DNA from: Gremmenia infestans
Lineage: Eukaryota; Ascomycota; Leotiomycetes; Helotiales; Hamatocanthoscyphaceae
Length of the DNA: 64,000 bases
Direction: 5' to 3'
Assembly: GCA_032629725.1 (NCBI GenBank)
Contig: JAFEVB010000027.1
Location: 558,001 to 622,000 of the forward strand
In this document: positions 1 through 11,234 of the stretch, in pieces
Position numbering within the stretch: the stretch's first letter is position 1
Layout of the letters: the number at the start of each line of letters is the position of its first letter
The notes under the pieces: model-generated
Databases searched by the model: none
What the model saw: only the letters and a program-made list of their open reading frames with translations
Told to the model about the DNA's origin: nothing
Position numbers and translations under genes: made by a program

Positions 1-1107
1 AATACCGTGTATCTGGAGAGCCTTCTTCCCGTTCGGTCTCATCCAAACCATGGGATACTTGAGTTTACCAGTTAGCCGAGACATCCTACCGTCATTAGGA
101 ACAAATAGCTTACAGTCTTGATCTTGTCCGGTTCCCACTCTGGCATTTCTTCCATTTTGTGTTCTTTGCCTTCCGTCTCCAAACCCAGCCCATTCGGCCG
201 TCCTTTACAATGCTCAATCCACATATATGGGAACGGAGCGTACTCAACCCAGCTATTTTCGGCAAGCATTTTCTCTTCATAACTCAAGAGTTCGTAGAGC
301 TGGGTGGTGCTAACAAACGCGGTTTGGCCAGGCTTGCACTTCATGGAGAGCCCGCTTCCATCGTCCCAGTTCACTTGGATGTCCGGTCCTACAGGGCACT
401 TAACAGCACGTAGAGCAGTGAAGTGGGGTGGCTCGCGGTCGTAGAGTGGTGCATCAACTGGAGCCAATCAGCGTCTATTTCGACAATGTCGCAGTAATGT
501 GTAATGTGAAATGTGCTGTGGAACTAGGGGAAAGACTATTTGATTGAGAGAGAGACACTTGAGAGTCTAACTTACTATGCCATCTCTGAAACTGTGTATT
601 GCCTGCAGCAAAGGACTCGTCCGAAGGAGGATATCTGTGATAGCTGTTACTTGCTCCGGCAGCTGTGTAGTCCTTGATTCCAAAGTGATCTTCTCCTTGG
701 TACCCCTTTCCGATTAGGCGAACATTGGGAGCAGCGGGGAGACCATGGACGACCCTCTTCTACAAAACGTAAGCATGCAGTCACTCAGTAACAAGGGTGC
801 GACTTACAGAGAGTAAGCCTCCAACCTTCTGGAACTCTTTAACAGTGCCATGACCATGGACTTGTGGTGCTTCAGGGTCCAGTCTCGTGACCAACTCCCA
901 GTGCTTCACTGGATCCAAGTTGTGCTGGTCTTTGATCGTGACATATTGATACCGATGAACGGCCTCCTTTAGAGTGGCCAAGTCTTCGTCTGATATATTA
1001 TTTAGATCGAGACCAGTAATTACAGCCCCAATCGTGCACTTCTTGTCAGCAGCATGTTTGATCGGGGTGATAACCAGGGAACTCTCGTTGATTCTTGATG
1101 GAGACAT
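1..1107 (-). CDS. xanA: Alpha-ketoglutarate-dependent xanthine dioxygenase-like protein (XanA/TauD family), partial at 3' end
   Basis: Partial gene; its C-terminus lies beyond the window start. Exons on the minus strand: 808-1107, 576-759, 114-457 and <1-57; all junctions keep frame. The TauD/TfdA fold is seen directly. The N-terminal segment ends in DPEAPQVHGHG, and RWHIDAPLYD supplies the HxD iron ligands (His161, Asp163 in this model). The last visible exon reads YPMVWMRPNG..ALQIHG, where the distal His is expected. Family knowledge: fungal XanA is a non-haem Fe(II)/2-oxoglutarate enzyme that oxidises xanthine to uric acid in purine use, replacing xanthine dehydrogenase. The RWHIDA.LY and ALQ.H contexts point to XanA rather than taurine dioxygenase, but fungi keep paralogues, so the substrate is inferred. 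The upstream region has GATA and CGG-N6-CCG sites that fit purine/nitrogen control. Confidence 0.8.
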
Positions 1108-2117
1108 ATTGCAAGATGGAAACGTGCTGAGCTGAAGAAATGTTTACTTGATGGCTCTTGATTCAATCTACTCGTAATTTGTATACATATATAATTCTTA
1201 ATCCACGGATCTCGTTGCTGTGAAATCACAAAGGAGATATTGGAGGGCAGGTCCTCGGCCGAATATATCTGATAACACCCGATAAGGAGAACATTGGTCT
1301 TTGCGGACCTCTCCGGGGAGGACAAGAACCCCGCACCGTGGTACATTGGCCCGAAATCTGCGGGAGTCATACCTCCGTAAACATCTTATCATAACAGCAC
1401 CTCCATGCTTGGAAGGGGTGAAGATTGCAGATACGACAATTAACCTCAACTTCTGGCTATCGTGACTTGAATTGAAGCTTACAGTATCATGCAGTGCTTT
1501 TACTTGGAGTTCAAGGTGACATCTTGTCTTTAAGAATTGCTTTCCAAAATTCTGATAAAAGTAGCCAGAGGGAACTCCCTTCCTAGTATTGGCCCAATTC
1601 TCAACACATTGATATTCTTTTGTTCCCAGTAGTAGCATACGGTAGTTTTGAAAGGCATCTTGTCAAACTTAAGAACTCCCCGGCCATCACTCGAAAGACA
1701 TGTTCAGGTGGTCTTTCCTACTTGGATTCCTGTACTGTACGCTACCTATATCTTGCAAGTTCACTGGTGGAGTCGAGGGGATGTCGAGGAGAAGAACATG
1801 GACGCGAGAAAGGAGTCAGATACCGCTGGGTCCCCCTTCTCCTCGAATAAACGTTAAGAAATAAATACCTCGCGGAGTGTGTTGTAAAAGTACTGTTCCT
1901 TTCTACGCCATTTATTATCTGGGGGGGATTGTTAGGAGCCACGCCCATGCCACGCCATGCCACGTGCGTTCGGTGCTAGAGCGGACGGGGTGTCTTGAAC
2001 AATATACCGACTTGATATATCAAAAGCTGCCAAGATTTCAAAATCCATCATCTGCAAGCTTTAGCAAAGTCAAGCAAGCCATCGTGCTCTTATAATAAAC
2101 TTCCAAGCTTTCCGACC
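1108..2117. other. Divergent intergenic region, XanA-like gene / ABHD11-like gene
   Basis: Shared upstream region of two divergent genes. Besides the candidate regulatory sites at 1270-1315, a 146-codon open frame on the minus strand (1198-1638) has no recognisable domain, and a methionine-rich stretch of short overlapping frames lies at 1620-1960. I see no supported gene here. Confidence 0.6.
1270..1315. promoter_or_regulatory. Candidate GATA sites and a UaY/Ppr1-type CGG-N6-CCG site upstream of the XanA-like gene
   Basis: TGATAA at 1270-1275 and CGATAAG at 1281-1287 match the HGATAR core of AreA-type nitrogen regulators. CGG at 1304-1306 and CCG at 1313-1315 are separated by exactly six bases. 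That is the spacing bound by the UaY/Ppr1 class of Zn2Cys6 activators, although the flanks are G..G rather than the preferred T..A. The group lies 163-208 bp upstream of the XanA-like ATG. Function is inferred from position and consensus only. Confidence 0.4.
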
Positions 2118-3234
2118 ATGCGGCCTCGACTGGCAGCATTAAGGGCTATCCCAATCTGCCGAATTCGATGGAGCAAAACCTATTCGACAGCTCCCCGGAT
2201 ATCACTCGCATATGATCTCCACGAACCCTCGAAACCCTCCTCCAATGCTCCACGGGCCATAATCTTCATGCACGGTCTGTTCGGGTCCAAGAAGAATAAC
2301 AGGAGCATCAGTAAGTGAGCATCTTACTCCCAAATTTTTGCTCGAGATCAATTCCTGATTGGCGGAATAGGGCACTTGCAAGGGATCTAGGACAGCCTGT
2401 ATATGCGGTAGACTTGCGGAACCACGGCGACTCACCTCATAACCCTAGTCATGATTACATGGCTATGGCAGATGATGTTGCGGGTTTTATTGAAGAACAT
2501 CAATTGAAGAATACTACTTTGATCGGGCACTCGATGTCAGTATTGCTTCCTTCCAGCGGGGAGTTCGCGGAAACTGATGGATGTTTAATTCTAGGGGAGC
2601 GAAAACGGCCATGACTTTGGCACTGAAGGCTCCCGATATGGTAGACAATATCGTATCTGTGGATAATGCGCCGCTGGATGCTGCCCTGTTAAGCAATTTT
2701 GGCAAATACATCCAAGGCATGAAGAAGATTGAAGAGGCGGGGGTTACTAGGCAGGCGGAGGCAGACAAGATCTTGCAAGAGTACGAGGAGGTAAGTACGC
2801 CAATAGCAGGGGGCTTGGGATATTCTAATGCCTGGTGCTGCAGTCTCTCCCTGTTCGACAGTTCCTCTTAGGCAACCTATATCGACCGCCAGGGGAGAAG
2901 ACACAGAAGTTCAAGGTTCCGTTGAGAACATTGGGATCTGCGTTGGATAATCTGGGTGATTTTCCCTTCAAAGACCCAGGAGCAGTACGATTTGAGAAGC
3001 CAGCGTTGTTCGTGCGAGGGACACAAAGTAAATACGTTCCTGATGAAGCTCTGCCGATAATAGGGCAGTTCTTTCCGAGATTCGTTTTGGCAGATATAGA
3101 TGCTGGGCACTGGGTGATCTCGGAGAAGCCTGAAGAGTTTAGACAAGGTAAGTTCCTCTGCCAGGTCACTAGAAGAGACGCATTTGCTGACGATCTGGAA
3201 AGCCGTGGTAGAATTCCTACGCCCTCAAGAATAA
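2118..3234 (+). CDS. Mitochondrial-type alpha/beta hydrolase, ABHD11/Imo32 family
   Basis: Five exons: 2118-2314, 2371-2535, 2595-2790, 2844-3147, 3203-3234; 297 aa. The first donor is the GTGAGC at 2315; the nearer GTAAGT at 2311 would break the frame. Seen: an Arg/Ser-rich N-terminus that fits a mitochondrial presequence, the HGLFGSKKNNRS oxyanion region, DLRNHGDSPH, the nucleophile elbow IGHSMGAK, and the late catalytic His in DIDAGHWV. The order and length match the ABHD11/Imo32/Eat1 group of mitochondrial serine hydrolases, which includes the alcohol acyltransferase Eat1 of some yeasts. Substrate cannot be read from sequence. It converges on the Rab gene with only 124 bp between the stop codons. 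Confidence 0.9.
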
Positions 3235-3358
3235 ACCTGTACAATCTAGTGTCTAAGGATATCATGTATCATGCATCATGCCCAGTATCATGCCCGACTC
3301 CGTGTATCTCAAAATAACGTCGCCCATAATAATATACCGTCCCCATAATCCTGTCCTA

Positions 3359-4086
3359 TTAACAAGCACACCCACTCGCATAGCCCTCTCCTCCCCCTCG
3401 ACCCACAGCGACCGCACCTGCCCTCCTATTCGCCGCGTTCAAGAGTTGCGGGTTCTTAACAATAGCATCCACAATCTCCACAAACGGCTTCTTGACACCC
3501 TCCCTCGTCTTCGCACTAAGTTCACAGAACCCACACCCGTGCCTCTCAGCCAGCTCTGTCCCCTCTTCCACCTTCACCTGTCTAGCCCCCGCCTTGTCCA
3601 TCTTGCTGCCCACCAAATACATGACAGACCCCGGCATAGCGTTCGATTCCGCCTCCTCGAACCAGCGCTCCATCGCGTTGAAGCTCTCGCGGTTAGAGAT
3701 ATCGTAGACGAGTATCACGCCATGCGCGCCGCGGTAATACGAGTTAGAGAGGGTGCGGAAGCGCTCTTGGCCGGCTGTGTCGAGGAGGTTGAGGCGGTAG
3801 GCTTTTCCGTGGACGGAGAGTTTCTTGAGCTGGGTTTTTGTTAGATTTGGCACCAGATGCCGGGCGGAAGGGCGGGCTAGAATATTACTTTGAAATCTAC
3901 TCCTATTGTAGCGGTCGAACCGTCGGAGTCGAACTGATCATCGCAGTATCGTATAAGTACTGAGAGGGGTATGTTAGCAGACGCAGCAGTTTGGTCGCTC
4001 GGGACCTTCTTACAAGCTGATTTACCGGCCCCAGAGGGCCCGATCATTAATATCTTGAGGGTAGGTAGTGACTGGTCGGATGCCAT
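3359..4086 (-). CDS. Rab-family small GTPase, Rab18-like
   Basis: Three exons: 4014-4086, 3889-3959, 3359-3829; 204 aa. Seen in order: P-loop GPSGAGKSA, switch I TIGVDFK, switch II DTAGQERFRTL followed by SNSYYRGAHGVILVYD, SAK G5 motif, and a C-terminal CAC that fits double geranylgeranylation by Rab GGTase. The family closest by motif is Rab18 (lipid-droplet/ER-Golgi traffic). Odd point: the G4 guanine-specificity motif reads SKMD rather than NKxD, through an AGC codon one base from AAC. The gene faces ABHD11 tail to tail; the 317 bp between its start and the eS1 stop shows no gene. Confidence 0.88.
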
Positions 4087-4403
4087 AATTTCGATATGTG
4101 TTGCCTAACTTGGAGGATTGTGAGCAGTTGTAATGATTTATTTAAGAGAGATAAGTTTCAGGTTTCTTTGATTCACATGTTTAGCCGACGTCACGGATGC
4201 CAAGCCAAGGCTGAGCAACACAAGTCTCAAGACCACCAAAATTCACATGCCTTGAGAATGACCTGAATGATTCATTGTTCGGAATTTTGGGAATTTATTT
4301 GCTAGCCCTATGCTAGACGTGGCACGCCAAATGCCCCAAGCAAGACCTGACTACATGCAAATGACCAGTCAAAAAAGCGCCAGATACATTGCCCATAACC
4401 CTT

Positions 4404-5390
4404 TCATACCTCATCCAAAACCTTCTCCTTGAATTCCCGCTCAACCTTCTGACCCGACTCATCTGTGTTCGATTCGCCGTGGAGGTTAAGAAGAGCGCCG
4501 AGGTCGAACTTGGGTGCCTTCAGGAGCTTGACTTTACGGATATGGACCTAGATTCATTAGCAATGTGATACCTTGGCATGATTCCTGTCTGTAAAACCCA
4601 CATTTTGTAATGGGTAGATGCCTTGGGTGGATTTCTCGATCTCACGGCCGATAACCTCAGGGATAAGCTTGGCGGTGAGTTGTGTAAGGGTGCAGCTTTG
4701 GGCTTCGCGTTGAATGATCTCGGTCATCTTCTTTCGGATGGCTCTGATCTGGGAAGAGGCGGCGTATGTGGTCTTCTTGATCTGGTTTGGCCTGCGCTTG
4801 GTGAAGGCGATTGCGAACAAACGGAGGAGGTAGTCATCGGTGGTCTTGACGGTGACGTTGGCCTCGATCAAGGTCTGCCATTTTCGGACGAGGGATCGGA
4901 GTTTGTCAGAGGTGAAGTCGAGACCGTGGAAGTTGGTCAAGCAGTTCTTGCCTTGAACCTCGTCGACACGGAGCTTGACCTTGCGGAAAGCGTGGTCCTC
5001 ATCCTTCTGGAGATCGGCCAAAGAAACCTCGAAAATTCTGCCCTTTAGCGCATCGTTTGCGTTCTTGAGACCGGTGGTTCTGTTGACGAGAGTCTTTCCG
5101 ACACTGCAAGCTAAGTTAGATATATGTGTATTTCGTTCGTAGAAGGAATTCGTACTCTCGGATCTGGAAGGAAGATGGAGCCTGGGAAATTGTCAGTAGC
5201 CGCAATACGATTGAGAGTCCATGGAGGCGCATACCTTGACTTGGTACCAGTCCTTGCGGGTGAAAGGGTCGAGGGTCTTCTTCTTGATGCCCTTCTTGCC
5301 CTTTGAGAGGCGCTTGTTCCTGTTGTATTGTCAGCACTCTGATGCTTGAGGGATTCGGTATTTTTGGTACACTTACTTGCCTACCGCCAT
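4404..5390 (-). CDS. rps1: 40S ribosomal protein eS1 (Rps1/S3Ae)
   Basis: Five exons: 5377-5390 (14 nt), 5235-5319, 5156-5181 (26 nt), 4602-5103, 4404-4547; 256 aa, the normal eS1 length. The start MAVGKNKRLSKGKKGIKKK, the core FHGLDFTSDKLRSLVRKWQ, and the C-terminal VKLLKAPKFDLGALLNLHGE are characteristic. eS1 lies near the mRNA exit of the small subunit and helps 40S maturation. Introns cluster at the 5' end and are 52-57 nt long, too short for box C/D snoRNAs. The sense strand upstream of the ATG is purine-rich, since the plus strand has a C/T tract at 5553-5583. Confidence 0.97.
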
Positions 5391-6345
5391 GATTTCGAAG
5401 GTTTCGAAGTCGTTGGTTGTTGAAGATGGAAGTTATGTCTTGAAGAGGGTCAAAATTTTGTTCCGGCTTGAGGGTTGTGTGCGGCGGTTAGCGCGTTATT
5501 TAGCGAGAATGGTCCAAACTCGTCTTGGCATCAACACCCAAGTCAGACTTTTCTCTCTCACCCCTCCCCTCCCCTTTCCTTTTGTCACGATACCGCTGCC
5601 ATAAAGTTCCCTCTTGGGTCGACATTTGAAGCATATTTCGGAATTCGCAGAAGCTCCAATTGACAACATCCTGCAAGACTCCCCGTTGGTAGGATATTTC
5701 AGATGGGCCATTACTTCAGCCCAGGACCCTCTCAACATCGTCAACATCATCTTGATCATCTACTCAAAATGGGACGTTATACTACGGTATCGTATACACC
5801 GGAGACCATGGTATCCTCTCAAGGTACTTTGTTTACTGTGGTGCAGATGTTTGTTTGTTAGATTCAGATATACACTATGATGGCTGCAAACCTTTTGCCG
5901 GTTTGTCACCAATCCACATAGACACTTCGCTATCGTTCACTGCGAGACAACCATCTTATAGTCTTCCTCTTCTTGAACCGCTTCTATTGGGTATTGAAGC
6001 AGTCACTGGTGGTTCAACTGGGAATGTACGGTATGTTCAAATGGTTTGCATTTCTCTTTAAATACAAGCCGTCCCCGACTCTGGCCTAGCTGTGGTCACA
6101 GACTTGAAGTCCATCGGTATCTATCTATGTACTATGTGCTGTGCTGTTCTACCAGCCCCAATTCACACCTATGCATTACGCCCCTTACCCAGATGGCTAT
6201 TGAATGCCAAAATATACACCGGAATGCCGTGATGCTATTCTCCTGGGCGGAATCCTCCCCTTAGACTTTCAGTATCCTTTTCACATTATGTTGCTTTGCC
6301 CTAAATTCATAATAAACGTCCAATACGCCCACAAGGAGCATCACT
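5391..6345. other. Intergenic, eS1 promoter and 3' flank of the small gene
   Basis: Contains the upstream region of the eS1 gene, with a pyrimidine tract on the plus strand near 5553-5583, and the 3' flank of the gene ending at 6346. Several short open frames on both strands show no domain, codon structure or splice support. Confidence 0.6.
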
Positions 6346-6811
6346 TCATGGCACGCCTTTGTCGTGCATTGCAGCTATCCGCTCCTCGTTCTCCTGGAAA
6401 TCTTGAAAGTCTTCAAAGCTTGGGAAGCTGAAGTAATTGCCCGCTGCACCATCGTCAGCACTGCCGTCTCACGTCACATGGCCAAATTATCTACTTACAC
6501 TGATGAATGGCTGTCTGGAACGGCTCTTTCCTTTCCTCCATTGACGCGCTGCTATCGGGAGATCCCTGCTCGGGGTTCGAGTACACGCTGCCCGGCGTGC
6601 CATGAAGCCTATGTTCGTGCTGCGCCGTCGAATAGCTTGCTACTCTGTTGAGAAGCGTTGCTGCTCGCGAGGACTGTCGACTGGCCAGGTCTTTCCGCGA
6701 CGCGTTGGATGTGGCTAGTGAGGGGGCAGTCGCAGCCGCTCGCATGAGTTTCGGTCGACGAGCAGCAACCATGGGAGAAGTTCCTCTTGATTGAGATTTG
6801 GAACCCATCAT
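6346..6811 (-). CDS. Unrecognised small protein with basic Ser/Ala-rich N-terminus and an aromatic/acidic C-terminal motif
   Basis: Two exons: 6499-6811 and 6346-6443; 136 aa. The intron has a clean GTAAGT donor, a CTGAC branch-like site and a GTGCAG acceptor, and splicing joins the frame into SGNYFSFPSFEDFQDF, then an E-rich segment and a stop. Reading through the intron would stop at once. The N-terminal hundred residues are basic and rich in Ser, Ala and Arg, with no predicted membrane segment, so probably disordered; mitochondrial targeting is possible but unproven. I know no family for it. The start is the first of two adjacent ATGs; the frame stays open upstream to 6979, but that part runs through simple sequence. 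Support is the splice-restored frame only. Confidence 0.6.
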
Positions 6812-7005
6812 AGAGCTAGGACGGTGAGGGTATTGGGAAAGCGTATGGATATGAGTATAGATTGTGGTATCCGGGTTGGGTTTTTTTGTATTGTTGGGAG
6901 ATGAATGAAGAGATACAGTAGCAGGGGGTCTTTTGTAATATCTCAGGTCAACAAGATGGATGTGGAATGCCAACTGCAAAATCGAGTGGTATGTTCTTCA
7001 TATAA

Positions 7006-7064
7006 GCAAGCAAGCAAGCATCCATCTATCTATCTATCTATCTATTTATCTATCTATCTATCTA
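7006..7064. repeat. Microsatellites (AAGC)n followed by (TATC)n
   Basis: AAGC units at 7006-7020 run into about ten TATC units, with one T substitution, at 7024-7064. Upstream of the small gene ending at 6346. Confidence 0.9.
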
Positions 7065-7370
7065 GCATCTACCATACCAACTGAATGTCCCGAACCAAGG
7101 TCCAAGCCAAAGGGCCCACCCCATCTTGCTGGCCTACCTGCCTACCTACCTACATGTGATGTGGCAGCCTGTGAATGATTTTGACGAGGCGGTAAGGTAT
7201 GGGATGTATGGTATGTCCTGTAATGCGCATGCGAGGAATATGTGCAGGCCTATTACTGGCTGTCGTGCAGCCCCTCCACCCCTTCGCCTCGCGTATAGAA
7301 TGGGCGAGCCCTCCGTCTCGCCCTCCGTCTCCCTTCCCCTCTCTCCCGGTGCTTCCACCCTGTCCATTCC

Positions 7371-7402
7371 ATCCCCATCCCCATCCCCATCCCCATCCCC
7401 AT
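7371..7402. repeat. (ATCCCC)n microsatellite
   Basis: About five ATCCCC units within a C/T-rich stretch (7316-7410). The minus strand is G-rich, with GGGG runs every six bases. Confidence 0.85.
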
Positions 7403-7943
7403 TTCCGTCCCCGTCGAACTGGAAAGTTGGCCCAGCTGTTGCGTGTCGCACTACTTACTCCGTAGACCTACCTAGGTATGTACTGGCTTATACTGTACTC
7501 CTGGTGCTCCGTTGAGTTAAGTTAGTAAGTTACTGGGCTGGGTAGCAAAAGTCTGGAACCATCTAGGTATCCATCCATCGTCAACTCTAATTATCCACCC
7601 CACTCCCACAGTAACTACTATTTACTAACTATCGATTTTTATCACGCAACATGCAACGGTCACTTCCGGCACCGCCACCGGCACGCTCATTGATTCTTTT
7701 TTCTTCAACTTTTTAATTTCTAATCTCCAGGGCCAATCGTCAATATTAACAAGTACGCTAAGGTAAGTCTGTCTTTATTTCTAATTACGCTACCACGGGT
7801 GTCGGGAGATCGGGCACACTCATGCAGGTCCAAAAGCACATACAGCGCAGAGTGGGAAATCCGATGCCATTTTGGTGCGCGTGATCAATGGTCGATACTA
7901 CATTTGGGTCAGTGTCGGTCCTGGAATCGCTCGAATGAGATGC

Positions 7944-10639
7944 TTACTCTTCCCAAGTCCTTCCCTTCACAGCCGCAAGTTCTTCTTCGGTCATTCGGTA
8001 GCCAGTAGTGAAATATCCTGGGAGAGTCAGCCCTATCGTCGACAAAGAGGCAGTCGTGGGGGGGGGGTAAGGATAAACTAACCTGCGTTGATTTTTGCAT
8101 CTATCTCGACTCTCGAGTCTGCCGGAATCCAGGACTCTGGAAGCTCAACTCGTTCATGAATGGGGATCCTGTAGTATGGTTAACCACAGCCGTTGAATAG
8201 TGGGGTGGAGGCTTACCCCTGGCCTACAATAGCGTCGTGCTTCATGCTAGCGATTGTTAGTACGGGAATGCTTATGCTCCAACTTTGTGACCTACTTGCT
8301 CATACTCAACATTCTATCAATTTTCTTAATTCCCAGCCAATGAAGAATGTCGGGCATCAAGGCTTGGAATCTCATGTCCTTTACACCCGCGATGTTTTCA
8401 GTCCGTTTGAAATACTCTGAGGCACGGTCCGCTCCGCGCTTCCTTGCATTGTAGACCAAGTACTATATCAAAGGATTAGAATATCACCTAGATAGCAGGA
8501 TAATAATATGGGGGTGAGCGGGTAGGCACGGGTGTATTTAGAGGGACGTGGGAGTTAATAGCAGTCAAAAGTCGGGATTGGGGATTGGGGAATGATAATG
8601 ATGTTTGCATAGGTATATGGAGTGGGCAAGCTTGTACGACATATTAGGAAGACGTTTAGAGGATTATTTACCTTTGTCACTTCACCAAGAGCGCGGCCTT
8701 CTTTGCGGAAATAGATAACAACCCCACTTCCGCCCCTGGGTGGTGGATTAGCAGGTGCTCCATGTACGACGCGGGGTATCTTGGGAAACTAACTTTTGTG
8801 CCTCCTTGACAGCTTCCTCAATCCCGTAGATAAGGTAAGGACGACACGTGCAGATGTCAGATCCGAACACGTCACTCCCGTTACACTGTCATTGGGTCAG
8901 AGAGTTCGACCCTGGGTCGGATAATATTTACCTCATCATGAACTCTCAGAGCTAGCTTCACTTTCTCGTCTGACATCTTGGCGGGATCCCCAAAACAATA
9001 TACCGTAAGCCCACCTGTACGCAGTCAGAGTTGTTCATTGGTCCGTACTTCGGGGGCAGTATACCTATTGGGGGCAAGAAGAGTTTGATATCACCTCTGG
9101 TGATTAGCTCGGGATAAGATCCTCCTGTATGCTCAAATAGTGATCTTCGAAGAGCCCCTTCATCTGATAAAAAGTAAGCTGGTGTAACAGTTGGTGACAC
9201 GAGAAACGTACCAATCCCGAATCTCTCTGCAACACCCGGGAGATACCAAACCTAGGGTTTGTCAGACGCTGGAAATTCTTGGTATGAGGGTTTTACTAAC
9301 TGGTTCGACAGCGAATTTAGTTACTGCCAGTTCACCACTCTCATTCAGGCAAACCTTCCCGTCGGGAATACTGTCAAAAGGTCAGCCGACGAATATCTTG
9401 TTTTTTTTGTAACATTCTTACAGGCGACCCTCACGAACACTCTGCTCTAATTCTGGAAGCTGTTGAGAATGTTAGTTGTATTCAAAATAATAGGAGGGTA
9501 AAAAACCTTCATGTGTGCTCGGGTGATCGCTTGACACGGATTAGCTGGCAGACCGCGAGAATAGGCACGAGTACATACCAATCGTTGGACGAATATCAAC
9601 TGCGAAGAGTTAGCTAGGCCAATCACGTGGTAAAATATATCAACTTACCATTTTCCTTCTCAATAGTCTCGGAGAAAAGCCACGGGGACAAGTGACCAAG
9701 CGGATCCATGGAAACGATTTTCTTCTTGTCGGCCCATTGCGGGAAGGGACCAATATTGGCGGCCGGCTCAGTGTTGGTGAAATCGGGTCTAAAGATATGT
9801 CAGTTTCGATATCTTGGATAGGGACCAAACTGCATATTAGAAACAAGGCCACGATCTCATAGCATAAGGCTTAGGGGGTTCGGGGTTCTATCGTTGAGAT
9901 CGAGCATTCTAAGACAGCAAAAATGGAAACAGGGCCATACCTATGGTCTACCTTGATTTCCTTACTAGCCACGGCGAGCGCGTAGTATATGGAATAAGAA
10001 CCACCATGCGCTTATAAAAGTGTCAATACATTCCATAGCTATTTCAGACAACTCTTACCTCCAATAGCTAGAATTGGTTAGCACAAGTATGAATAAGAAG
10101 ACGGGAGTTTGAACTGACCATTTCTTCTACGAATCGTCGACTGGGTTCTGGACACAACAACAGGACCTCGCAGCTGGAAATCCTTATTGCCCCAATCCAT
10201 GGGGAGCGGATTGATGCCGGATTGGCTGGGATACGTTCTTCATATGATACGTCAACAGAGTCCCAAACCGTGGGAGGCATATAGAAACTCACGTGAGGAT
10301 GATTCTTGAAGTGGAACTAGACTTGGGAGCAAGGGCAATCTGGGTGGATTCTTTAACCCCTTCCAGCTCCGAAGCTGGAAGGGATGGCGAGCTTGGTACA
10401 AGGTCATCAGAAGGATCGTGTTCAGGGGCACTTGTATCAATGCTCTTGGAGACAGTGGACGGTTTGCTTGAGGAGTCATTTGCTACATCGCGAACCTCCT
10501 TCATGCCCGCCAGGACATTGACACGACCTGAAATAGCATCAACGTTGGCGGCAAGTTGAATCTGATTGGTCTGTAAGGTCTTCAGGGCTTCAAGTACCTC
10601 CTTCATCAAGGCCGTCTGGTCTGCACTTGAGGAAGGCAT
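7944..10639 (-). CDS. urc1: Uracil catabolism protein Urc1, GTP cyclohydrolase II-like
   Basis: Eighteen exons (minus strand): 10293-10639, 10119-10237, 10059-10067, 9941-10010, 9649-9788, 9579-9599, 9507-9529, 9422-9459, 9301-9370, 9212-9251, 9065-9163, 8932-9014, 8794-8885, 8672-8735, 8296-8462, 8217-8246, 8083-8168, 7944-8017. They sum to 1,572 nt, 523 aa. The exon at 10059-10067 is 9 nt; two others are 21 and 23 nt. Cys354-X10-Cys365-X-Cys367 (CNGSDVFGSDICTC) is the zinc site of GTP cyclohydrolase II with exact spacing. AIGAHGGSYSIYYALAVAS and RPDFTNTEPAANIGPFP mark the Urc1 branch. Family: Urc1 is needed to degrade uracil by the URC route, after uracil is converted to a nucleotide. The first 110 residues are low-complexity. 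A uracil phosphoribosyltransferase lies two genes away. One donor (GTTTTT at 9506) is weak. Confidence 0.93.
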
Positions 10640-11234
10640 CTTGTCTTATCTTGCTCTCTGTCACCGTGGCCGTCTGTTGGCTTCAGGACGCTGTACTGTG
10701 GTTTGGAAGGCTGGGAGAAGGGGCAAGTGGGATGGATGTAGAGTACAAGTAAGAGGTACGGTGTTTGTACACGATAGGGAAGTACCTAGGTGGTACTGCA
10801 GTGCAAGGTAGGTGCGGTGCCCGTGGTAGTTGGTGGATGGTTGGGTTGGGTTGGATGCAAGACAAGGAAGGGGAGGGCAGGGCAGGCAGGACAAGACACA
10901 AAGACGGTGTGAAGAGGGAAAGTGCAGGAGCTTCAATGCACGCGGCCTTTCCTTATTTGCTCGATACAAGTAAGGTACCTGCCTGAATTGACCTGACTCC
11001 TGACTTGTGTCTTATTCAGCCGAACGTAGCATGTACCTTAATGTACACTGAAGTACTGTGATTGTAATCGCTTTGTACAGTAGTGGAGTTGAAGCTTATC
11101 GGACCCCTCCGTCACGCCCCAAGTGGCGTTTACGTACTCGTACTCCGCATTCCAAACTTGCGCGTGCAAGCTTTGAGCTTCTCTAGACCAGAGCATCTGA
11201 ATTATTACAACACAGGCATTTCCACATACTCACC
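10640..11234. other. Divergent promoter region, URC1 / ELF1
   Basis: Upstream of both genes. CTTATC (GATAAG on the other strand) occurs at 10643-10648 and near 11095; a TACCTAGGT motif is at 10793-10801. No gene seen; the short frames on both strands are in repetitive G/T-rich sequence. Confidence 0.6.

Larger units (their letters stand above)
6812..7943. other. Intergenic, repeat-rich region between the small gene and URC1
   Basis: Holds the upstream region of the small gene and the URC1 3' flank. It carries the tetranucleotide and hexanucleotide tracts listed separately and a TACCTAGGTA palindrome at 7469-7478. Open frames here are composed of the repeats and are not credible genes. Confidence 0.65.

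Noticed and set aside
1198..1638. 146-codon minus-strand open frame between the XanA-like gene and ABHD11
   Set aside because: No domain, no splice support, and it overlaps the candidate regulatory sites; composition looks random.
3278..3844. 188-codon plus-strand frame
   Set aside because: Exact antisense of the Rab18-like coding exon.
4623..5048. 141-codon plus-strand frame
   Set aside because: Antisense shadow of the eS1 gene.
5614..5880. Open frame with a hydrophobic segment
   Set aside because: No homologue recalled, no splice partners; likely leader or intergenic DNA.
7126..7515. Frames in the repeat-rich stretch near 7 kb
   Set aside because: Coding potential is produced by (TATC)n and (ATCCCC)n repeats.
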